64,000 nt of DNA from Ruminococcus sp. UNK.MGS-30 (GTDB lineage Bacteria; Bacillota; Clostridia; Oscillospirales; Ruminococcaceae), in assembly GCA_000980705.1 (NCBI GenBank), contig LBCK01000001.1:62001-126000 (forward strand), in the 5' to 3' direction. The notes under the pieces were generated by a model that searched no databases, had not been told where the DNA came from, and saw only the letters and a program-made list of their open reading frames with translations. Shown piece by piece: positions 50,565-57,567 of this stretch; positions within the stretch are counted from its first letter, which is position 1, and the number at the start of each line of letters is the position of its first letter. A program made the translations under genes and the position numbers.

Positions 50565-51240
50565 CGGACGCTCCTTCCAGATAATATCCAACGCCACGGA
50601 CAATTTTGATTTTTACACCGGAGTGCAGGGCAGTCAGTTTTTTGCGGAGAAAAGAAACGTAAACCTCAATAGAATTGTATTCTGCATTGGAATCGTATCC
50701 CCATATTTTTGTGAGAAAGCTTTCTTTTGGAATGATCTGTCCGTGATTGAGCAGGAGCATTTCCATCATATCGTATTCTTTCTGGCTGAGTTTTACCCGT
50801 CGTTCGCCACATTGCAGTTCGTGACGGGCAGAATCCAGCGAAATGTCCGAAAATGAAAGGGCACTGCTGAGATACTCCAATGGTCTGCGGCGGCAGAGTG
50901 CCCGAACTCTTGCCAGAAATTCCTTGCTGACAAATGGTTTCGTCAGATAATCGTCTGCACCGCTGTCCAGTCCCTCTACCTTGTCTTCGATCTGGGACTT
51001 TGCGGTCAGCATCAATACCGCAGAGCTGATCTGTTTCTGCCGAAGTTTTCGAAGAACTGCAATGCCGTCCAATTTGGGCAGCATAATGTCCAGAATGATG
51101 AGGTCATAGATTCCGGTCATGGCACAATCCAATCCATATTCTCCGTCATTGGCGATATCCGTGTGGTATCCTTCCAATTCCAGCATTTCGGACAGGACAT
51201 TCGCCAGATCTTTTTCGTCCTCTACGATTAAAACACGCAT
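50548..51240 (-). CDS. OmpR/PhoB-type response regulator
   Basis: This regulator of 230 residues has a receiver domain (LIVEDEKDLAN, phospho-Asp in LIILDIMLPKLDG, Lys in YLTKPF) and a winged-helix Trans_reg_C domain (VKLSQKEYDMMEMLLLNHG, VYVSFLRKKL, RGVGYYL). The start may be the ATG at 51240 or the in-frame GTG at 51246; AGGAG spacing allows either. It is first in the operon with the kinase and CotH-dockerin. Confidence 0.93.
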   Translation of the reverse strand: MRVLIVEDEKDLANVLSEMLELEGYHTDIANDGEYGLDCAMTGIYDLIILDIMLPKLDGIAVLRKLRQKQISSAVLMLTAKSQIEDKVEGLDSGADDYLTKPFVSKEFLARVRALCRRRPLEYLSSALSFSDISLDSARHELQCGERRVKLSQKEYDMMEMLLLNHGQIIPKESFLTKIWGYDSNAEYNSIEVYVSFLRKKLTALHSGVKIKIVRGVGYYLEGASDAAGN

Positions 51241-51311
51241 TCTCACATCTTCTCCTTTGCATTTAATATATCAGGAAAAACTTGAAAATTTCTTGATGCA
51301 GTGACGAGAAT

Positions 51312-51340
51312 AGTATAGCACATTCGGCGTGGATTGACAA
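51312..51340 (-). promoter_or_regulatory. Promoter of the two-component-CotH operon
   Basis: On the minus strand TTGTCA (51335-51340) and TATACT (51312-51317) are spaced 17 bp. Confidence 0.75.
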
Positions 51341-51362
51341 GAAATGTGGTGGAATAAAAATA

Positions 51363-51389
51363 GAAAAGCTGCCTGCCGGAGCAAACAGC
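51363..51389 (-). terminator. Terminator of the truncated flavodoxin gene
   Basis: GCTGTTTGC pairs with GCAGGCAGC (two G-U pairs) around a TCCG loop on the minus strand, followed by TTTTCTATTTTT. Confidence 0.75.
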
Positions 51390-51432
51390 CTTTCTGAGGA
51401 GATATATGGAGAGAAATGAAACAATCTAACGG

Positions 51433-52422
51433 TTACGCAGACTTTTTCAGTCCGATGGTTTCCAGCCATGTGACAATGCGGTTTTCCGAGTCTGCCACCA
51501 CACTTCTGGAAAGTGTCAGCCCGTCTGTCCGAACAGTTGCATTCGGTTCCAGTTCTTCGATTTCTTCCACAGAACCGGAAAATCCGCTGCCGCCGTGGCT
51601 GTTGAACGGAATGATTGTCTTTCCGCTCAAGTCGTACTCCGAAAAGAAACTGTACATCAGCTGCGGCATATCATACCACCAGATGGGATAGCCCACAAAA
51701 ATCGTGTCATACTGGTCTAAATTTGCAATGTGATCGGACAGTTCCGGCAAGACGCCGTTCTGCTGGTCACTCAGTGCCTTATCTGCAACGGTGTTGAAAT
51801 CATCGCCGTAGCTTTCCGCCGGCTGAATGGCAAACAGATCACCGCCTGTGTTCTTCTGAATCACATTTGCCATGTACTCCACAGAACCGGAAACCTGTCC
51901 GTCCACAACCACACGGCTTGCACTGGTGCTGGCATCTACTCCATCCGGCAGAGGATAGGAAAGGTAGGCAATCAGAATGTTGCTTGCCGTTTCCGGTTTT
52001 GTCAAGTCCAGACCGGCTGCCCACTCCTGCACCGATTCTCTGGTGGAACGGCTCGAGAACCGCATCCCGTCCAGCCAGTTTCCGGTGCCTGCCATTGCGG
52101 CAAGTTTTGTGCCGCTTTCGCCCAGCGGAGAACTCATGAAAGTGCAGAACGGAATCACATTCTTTCCGGTGAAATCGTTTTCCTTGACGAAATCATCTAC
52201 CACCCAGGCAGCCTCCTGCCACCAGATCGGATAGCCAATGAAAACATTGTCGTAGTCTGCAAAATTGTCCGGCGTTGTCTGCACCAGTTCTACGTGTCTG
52301 GTGTCCGGATGCTCATGTTCCTGTACCACACGGCTGCCGGAATCGGACCAGTTCAGATCGGCACTGGTGTACGCATTTACCGGCGTAATCACAAATACAT
52401 CTGCGTCCATTTCTTCCGCAAT
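51433..52422 (-). pseudogene. Tandem flavodoxin protein, N-terminus removed by IS3
   Basis: About 330 native codons remain. They encode most of one flavodoxin-like domain (NVFIGYPIWWQEAAWVVDDF, VIPFCTFMSSPLGESG) and a complete second one (ILIAYLSYPLPDG, DTIFVGYPIWWYDMPQLMYSF). The first domain should begin with an FMN phosphate loop, but at 52423 the text changes to antisense IS3 sequence. The open frame through the IS supplies an unrelated start, so the first domain cannot be normal. Confidence 0.85.
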
Positions 52423-52581
52423 TGGATAAAGCTTTATTCGGAAGTCAGGGTCGACGACAATACTGTTATGACAGCAAAGCAGATAAAGGAACTGCAAAAA
52501 AGAAACGCACAGCTTGAGGAGGAAAACATCATATTAAAAAAAGCGCTTGCCATAATGACTCCACGCTCAGGGAAAGAATGA
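52423..52581 (+). pseudogene. IS3 orfA fragment
   Basis: Only the last 52 codons remain (WIKLYSE ... MTPRSGKE), without the helix-turn-helix start. Its stop still overlaps the orfB ATG. Confidence 0.85.
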
Positions 52582-53426
52582 GAGCTGTACATTTACTTCG
52601 GCACGAACATGCAATAATAACCCTATGTCGTGTTCTGAATGTAAACCGCAGCAGCTATTACAAGCATTTTAACTCTAAAGAACCTAAAAGAGCAATTGAA
52701 AACAGAAATATAAAGAACTGTATTTTACAGATTTATTCCGAAGCAAAATGCCGTTACGGAGCTCAGAAAATGCGCAAGGTTCTTGAAGTTAATTATGGCA
52801 TACATATCAGTCAGGGAAGAGTGTACCGACTGATGAAGCAAATGCAGCTTCCTAAAATGTCAACTGTCAAGCCGAAATTCAAAGCCGCAAATAAATCCAG
52901 TGACAGAGATTGTCACAACATATTAAAGCAGAATTTTAATCCCAAAGAGCCAAATAAAGCATGGTGCAGCGACATTACATACATAAAAGCCGGAGGAAGA
53001 TTTTATTATTTATGCGTTATCATTGATCTTTTTTCAAGACGTGTGATAGCTTATAAAATAAGTAGCAAAATCGATGCCAGGCTTGTCCTGGATACATTTG
53101 AATCTGCTTTAAAAAACAGGAATTATCCTGAAAATGTGATTTTCCACTCAGACAGAGGTTCTCAGTATACCAGCGATGAATTCCGAAAAAGGCTGGACAG
53201 AGCTTCTTTTATTCAGTCGTTTTCTAAAAAGGGGCATCCTTATGACAATGCCGTAGCAGAAGCTTTTTTCAAGTTTTTGAAACTTGAAGAAACTAACCGC
53301 CGTTCATATGCCTCTTTTGATGAATTGGAATTGTCTGTTTTTGAATATATTCACTTTTACAATTTCAAACGACCTCACTCTGCTAATGACCTTTTATCTC
53401 CCATTCAATTTGAAGATCTTTTTTGA
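52578..53426 (+). CDS. IS3 transposase OrfB, second copy
   Basis: The 282-residue protein is identical to that at 34826-35674, with the complete DDE core. Without orfA and one IS end it is unlikely to move this copy, though it could act in trans. Confidence 0.93.
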   Translation: MRAVHLLRHEHAIITLCRVLNVNRSSYYKHFNSKEPKRAIENRNIKNCILQIYSEAKCRYGAQKMRKVLEVNYGIHISQGRVYRLMKQMQLPKMSTVKPKFKAANKSSDRDCHNILKQNFNPKEPNKAWCSDITYIKAGGRFYYLCVIIDLFSRRVIAYKISSKIDARLVLDTFESALKNRNYPENVIFHSDRGSQYTSDEFRKRLDRASFIQSFSKKGHPYDNAVAEAFFKFLKLEETNRRSYASFDELELSVFEYIHFYNFKRPHSANDLLSPIQFEDLF

Positions 53427-53467
53427 TTCTTTTCTCTTCTTCTGTCTACTTTATTGACTATGGTCCA

Positions 53468-53662
53468 ATTCTGCGGCTCATCGAAATGAGTGCCAAGAAT
53501 GCCCACGCCAACGGTGCGTGGATCGGTATCTGCGGCGAACTGGCGGCGGATACCACGCTGACGGAAACATTCCTGCGAATGGGCATTGACGAACTTTCCG
53601 TTTCGCCGGCGTTCGTGCTGAAAGTACGGGACGCTGTTCGGAATGTGGATTTGCGGAAGTGA
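53468..53662 (+). pseudogene. ptsI: C-terminal fragment of phosphoenolpyruvate-protein phosphotransferase (PTS enzyme I)
   Basis: Sixty-four codons after the IS3 edge read ILRLIEMSAKNAHANGAWIG and GICGELAADTT ... GIDELSVSPAFVLKVRDAVR, the conserved end of enzyme I. The rest of the gene is absent from the window, so an IS-linked rearrangement separated the parts. Confidence 0.85.
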
Positions 53663-53676
53663 GGCAATATATTCGC

Positions 53677-53850
53677 TTATGATTTTCCTCGCAAATGCGA
53701 AGAATCATTTGAAATAGATTTCTGCGGTCCTGTTCCAAACCGCAGAGAAAAGGAAAGAAATCGCTGAAAGTTCCATGCTGTTCCAATGCATTTCATGATT
53801 TGATTTCTTTTGAAAAGGCGACAGCTTTGAGAATAGGCTGCCGCTTTTTT
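53677..53850 (+). ncRNA. Candidate structured RNA (copy 2)
   Basis: It has the same four-hairpin order as copy 1 at 38860-39018: ATGATT...AATCAT with inner CGC/GCG; CTGCGGT...ACCGCAG with loop CUGUUCCA; CAU...AUG with loop GCUGUUCCA between GAAA and UUUC; and GGCG-CAGC...GCUG-CGCU with TTTTTT. Stem bases differ from copy 1 in compensating ways while the loops are conserved. Confidence 0.6.
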
Positions 53851-53868
53851 GTTGTGATTCTCAAAAAT

Positions 53869-53966
53869 TCGTATCACTTTCCACACAAACAAAAAACCAG
53901 CCCGAGTTTCCAATCATAGAATCTCAGGCTAGTTTTATCTTTCTATGCAGTGAGAAAAGTGATATG
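53869..53966. repeat. Hairpin-bearing MITE-like repeat, copy D
   Basis: The ends TCGTATCACTTT and GAAAAGTGATATG are inverted; the centre is AACCAGCCCGAG ... CTCAGGCTAGTTT (53895-53934). It directly follows structured RNA copy 2. A similar pairing is seen at 38723-39018. Confidence 0.7.
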
Positions 53967-54144
53967 TTTTTTGCATCATGCTTATAGAATTTCAATTCCT
54001 TTCTCCACTTGAGAACCCAGTTGCCAAAACAGCCTGTTTTCTGCATACCGAGAATAGTATTGCGCCCATATCTTGAACAATTTTCAGCACCGATAGAACG
54101 CTCACAAATAGGCGTAGTATCTGGGATTTTTCCACGATTGTTTT

Positions 54145-54258
54145 TTCATTTGCATTTTTTATGCTTCTTTTATGGCTGTGTGGTGACTCTCATATTATAA
54201 CATGAGTGGCTTTATGTGTCATTCTTTTTTTGTGTTGCACTTATATTGTAAATCTATC
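54145..54258 (-). repeat. IS30-family left-end fragment
   Basis: On the minus strand the text GATAGATTTACAATATAAGTGCAAC, followed by the conserved leader (CATAAAGCCACTC, GTCACCACACAGCCATAAAA), matches the left end of the IS30 remnant at 59856. No transposase codons follow. The rest of 53967-54401 holds no gene I can support; a fragment near 54010-54130 on the minus strand reads like the tail of an unknown protein. Confidence 0.65.
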
Positions 54259-54295
54259 AATATGTTAATATACTGAAGATTTACCACAAAAGAAA

Positions 54296-54328
54296 AACCC
54301 AAGATCTTGCATGAGAATCCCGGGCTTT
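54296..54328 (-). terminator. Terminator of the second pectate lyase gene
   Basis: AGCCCGGGATTCT pairs with AAGATCTTGGGTT imperfectly on the minus strand, then TTTTC. It is homologous to the GH30 terminator at 43722. Confidence 0.65.
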
Positions 54329-54401
54329 TATAGGAAATCAGATGAACAAAATGTCATGAGTTAAAGCAACGATGCACAAAACACATTTGCAAGCTGTGTC
54401 G

Positions 54402-57323
54402 TTAGATATTGCCGGAAGATGTCACTGTATGCCGGAGCAGACAAAGGTCGAAACCATTCAGCACACCGTCTGCATACAGATCCCCTGCCCGCCAGTCGGC
54501 AGGCTTTGTTTCCGGAATTCCAAGCAGCCACTTTTGCAGCAGCACAACATCTGCCAAATTCGCTTTGCCGTCTGCATTGATGTCACCGGAAATTGCAGGC
54601 GGTTCTTCTGTTATTGCTGTAGTAGTACCGGATACTGTTGTTGACGAAACAGAAGTTGCTGAGGTTATCTTTGTAGTTGTTGTAGTAGTCTTTGCAGTAG
54701 TTGTAGTTGCCTTTGTGGTAGTGGTCGTTGTAGTTGTCGTGGTAAAGGCGACCGCGTTCCACTTCTGGCAGGCATTGCCGTTCACTGTCCATTGCTGCAC
54801 ATTGGCACCGCTGGACTTTTCTGCGTTTGCCACTTCTACGGCAGCCTGATCTTTTGAAGTGCGTGTCAGGATCGTGTATGTTCCGTCGGGGTTCTTGACA
54901 AACTTGAACAGATGCGAACTGGATTTGTTATTGGTGCGGATCTCGATATTGGAGCCGTCTGCTTCTCCGACAGAATTCAGATAGTAGGTCTTACCGTCCG
55001 CCAGAGCGGAGAGAATGTAGTAGTATCCGCCGCCGAATTCTTTCAGTGTCCATGAGTTGTGGGCTGCGGGCTGGTCTGCACCCCACTGCTGCACGTTGCT
55101 GCCGTCTTCAGCTTTTCCGTTTACCACTTCCATATACAGATTGCTGTTGGCGTTGCGGAACTGGTATGTCTTAGTGGTATCCATGACACAGCCGGTGTCC
55201 TCTACCTGTGTCAGCTTCCACTGCTGGGAAGTGTCGGAAAGGTTGACTGCCCATTCCACCACGTTGGCTCCGGCACTTTTGGAAGCTCCCTGTACGGCAA
55301 CGCAGCTCTGGTCATCGCTGGTCTTGGTGAGCAGATAATAGACACCGTCTGCGGCTTCGTAGAATTTGAACCGCTGTGCATCGGCATCGGTGGCAGACCA
55401 GATGCCGAGATTGGTGCCATTTGCCGCAGCATTTCCGGCAACGTCCAGCAGGTAGGTCACCTTGTCACCGATCTGCGGATACAGCGTATAGTAGCCGTCA
55501 CCGTCCGACAGTACCCGCCATGTGTTGTGAGCTGCGGGTTCATTTGCACCCCACTGCTGGACGTTGGTGCCGTCCGCAGCCTTTCCGCCGTCCACTTCCA
55601 GATACAATCCGCTGTTGACGTTCTGTATCATGTAGACTGCACCCTCCTGCAAGACTGCCGGTTTGTAGTCGGTCACCAGATTGCCATAGGCGGAATCAAA
55701 GCTGTCTGTCAAAAACGGTGCTATATAAACAGTTGCCGCAAAGGTCTGCATGCTGCTGTCTGTGATGTATTTCAGTTCGCCGGAAGATGATGCAGCACCG
55801 GCGTATTTGGTGCAGAAATCCTTGGTATCTGTGCCCTTGGTGTTGTAGGCATCTAACAGTGTGTAGCCGTAGTTGTCCTTGGGATTCCATGTGCTGGTGA
55901 CTTTTGCGGTATAATTCAGCTTGGTCGGGGTTTCCGAACTGGTTTTCGCCGTGTAGGAACCGCTGTCCCGATACGGAGAAGTGTCCGGCTGTACAATGAT
56001 TTCCCGTCCGGAAACCGCCTGGAAGCGGCAGTTTTCGCTGACCATATTGGAACCCTCGCCGCTGATGATCTGGTTGCAGCTGTTCGGCAAAAAGCTGTCG
56101 TCGCCGGAATAGTAGTTGTTGTAGATGTGACCGCTGCCGTTTCCGATCTGCGGGCAGCGACGGACGCATTCGTCCCACCAATTGTACATCAGCGTGGTGC
56201 GGCAACGGGACGTTTCACTGTTCTGTGTGCCGTATGCCACCGTCCAGAAACGATTCTTGAATGTGTTATAGGAAATCGTGATATAGTCCGGACTTCTGCC
56301 GTTGTCCTTCGCATCCAGATAGCTTTCATAGGGTGTGTTCAGCCAGATGAATTTTCCCACTTCGTCCTGCCCATTTCCCGTATGGTCCGAAGGCAGATAA
56401 GAGATAAACGTACAGTGATCCACCCAGATCTGACGCGAGGACCAGATATTGATCAAGATCCGGTTCTTCACATTCTTTGCAATCATGTTCAGATTCCGGA
56501 AAATGATGTTGTCGCTGGGATTGTCGTCCACCGCACCATAGGTATCATTGGTACGGAACTGAGAATCGTAAATGGTCTTGTTCCCGTAAGAGCCTACAAT
56601 GGTCTTGTTGTCCCGAATGCGGGTATGGGACTTGTTCTGCATATCAATGTCCGCCGTGATGACAATGGTTTTCGGCGCTGTGGTATTCAGTTGCTTTTCC
56701 AAGTCGTCCGCGGTGGAAACGAAAACGGTTTCGCCTAGCAGACCGCCAATAGTTCCTGCTTTTTCCTTGCCGTTTGCCAGTGCATTTGCGGCGTATCCCT
56801 CCAGTCCGCTGCAATTCAGCTTCCACTTCTGGGCACCGTCACCGGTGTATGCGGTCAGTCCGATCGTATTATTTCCCTGATAATAGGTCAGCGCCGCACC
56901 GGTGGAAACGCTGGTGATCTTGTAGTACAGATCGTATCCCTCGAAGTCTTTCTGTACGCTTTCGATGTTCCAGTTCTGACTGTTGTCAGCAGCCTTTGCC
57001 GCCAGTGTACACGCTGTGCCGTTGGCGGTCAGATACTTGCCGTCAGCCAGACTGACAATCTGGTACACGCCGGCAGAAACATAGTCAATACGCCAGTCCT
57101 CTGAATCGGCTCCGGCGACTTTCTGCGTGTTGGCAGCGCTGCCGGCATTGTTCAGATTCCGGTTTGTGGTGTACGCCCCGAAATGCACCGCCTGTGCCGG
57201 ATAAGCCGTCACGTCCGCAGCCGCCACAGACCTTGCCGGCAGAATCGCAAGCAGACTGCCCAAAATTGCCAGTACAGTCAGTATGGCGGGCAGCAGGTGT
57301 TTGTTCTTTCTCTGTTGTTTCAT
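54402..57323 (-). CDS. Pectate lyase (PL1) with ricin-type modules and dockerin, second copy of the type
   Basis: The 973-residue secreted enzyme starts at 57323, 8 nt after AGGAGG; a TTG 6 nt earlier is disfavoured. Its order is signal peptide, ricin-like trefoil (about 40-200), PL1 beta-helix (about 210-520) and two further ricin-type modules (about 575-860). A Thr/Lys linker and a dockerin (DINADGKAN ... DLYADGVLN) close it. The beta-helix has IRDNKTIVGSYG, IWVDHCTF, MYNWWDECVRRCPQIGNGSGH and IYNNYY. It parallels the enzyme at 8214-11084 and is divergent from a large hybrid regulator, its probable activator. The dockerin and 3' region are nearly identical to those of the GH30 gene. Confidence 0.92.
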   Translation of the reverse strand: MKQQRKNKHLLPAILTVLAILGSLLAILPARSVAAADVTAYPAQAVHFGAYTTNRNLNNAGSAANTQKVAGADSEDWRIDYVSAGVYQIVSLADGKYLTANGTACTLAAKAADNSQNWNIESVQKDFEGYDLYYKITSVSTGAALTYYQGNNTIGLTAYTGDGAQKWKLNCSGLEGYAANALANGKEKAGTIGGLLGETVFVSTADDLEKQLNTTAPKTIVITADIDMQNKSHTRIRDNKTIVGSYGNKTIYDSQFRTNDTYGAVDDNPSDNIIFRNLNMIAKNVKNRILINIWSSRQIWVDHCTFISYLPSDHTGNGQDEVGKFIWLNTPYESYLDAKDNGRSPDYITISYNTFKNRFWTVAYGTQNSETSRCRTTLMYNWWDECVRRCPQIGNGSGHIYNNYYSGDDSFLPNSCNQIISGEGSNMVSENCRFQAVSGREIIVQPDTSPYRDSGSYTAKTSSETPTKLNYTAKVTSTWNPKDNYGYTLLDAYNTKGTDTKDFCTKYAGAASSSGELKYITDSSMQTFAATVYIAPFLTDSFDSAYGNLVTDYKPAVLQEGAVYMIQNVNSGLYLEVDGGKAADGTNVQQWGANEPAAHNTWRVLSDGDGYYTLYPQIGDKVTYLLDVAGNAAANGTNLGIWSATDADAQRFKFYEAADGVYYLLTKTSDDQSCVAVQGASKSAGANVVEWAVNLSDTSQQWKLTQVEDTGCVMDTTKTYQFRNANSNLYMEVVNGKAEDGSNVQQWGADQPAAHNSWTLKEFGGGYYYILSALADGKTYYLNSVGEADGSNIEIRTNNKSSSHLFKFVKNPDGTYTILTRTSKDQAAVEVANAEKSSGANVQQWTVNGNACQKWNAVAFTTTTTTTTTTKATTTTAKTTTTTTKITSATSVSSTTVSGTTTAITEEPPAISGDINADGKANLADVVLLQKWLLGIPETKPADWRAGDLYADGVLNGFDLCLLRHTVTSSGNI

Positions 57324-57363
57324 TCCCAATTCCTCCTGTTTGCATATTGTGGATTGTAGCTAT

Positions 57364-57392
57364 ATTTTATCACAATCCACGAGGAAATTCAA
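57364..57392 (-). promoter_or_regulatory. Promoter of the second pectate lyase gene
   Basis: On the minus strand TTGAAT (57387-57392) and TAAAAT (57364-57369) are spaced 17 bp, a moderate promoter. Confidence 0.6.
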
Positions 57393-57466
57393 TCAGATAT
57401 GATGCTATTTCATAAGAAATCGTGCTATTATTTCTATATAAAGAGAATAATATCTTATAATTTTTG

Positions 57467-57495
57467 TTGACAGCTGCCGCTTTTTTCGTTATAAT
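57467..57495 (+). promoter_or_regulatory. Promoter of the LacI-GGDEF-AraC regulator gene
   Basis: TTGACA (57467-57472) and TATAAT (57490-57495) are spaced 17 bp, a full consensus. Confidence 0.85.
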
Positions 57496-57567
57496 AAAAG
57501 CAATATCACACAAACTTTGTGCAGCATTGCCGAAGAACAGATTTTCATAAGAAAAGGCGGTGAAATC

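Larger units (their letters stand above)
52423..53467 (+). mobile_element. IS3 element, 5'-truncated second copy
   Basis: This copy lacks its orfA-side end. It begins inside orfA at TGGATAAAGC and runs to the same GGTCCA terminus as the copy at 34785. Its 1045 bp are in inverse orientation to that copy. The break begins with TGG, the same first three bases as the true IS ends. No target duplication can be matched, because its flanks (flavodoxin and ptsI) belong to different genes. Confidence 0.9.

Noticed and set aside
51730..52581. Plus-strand frame of 283 codons ending in IS3 OrfA sequence
   Set aside because: Only its last 52 codons are OrfA; the rest is antisense to the truncated flavodoxin gene.
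57430..57500. Promoter for the regulator read as a riboswitch region
   Set aside because: The leader between the -10 box and the start at 57568 is about 65 nt with no stable stem that I could see.
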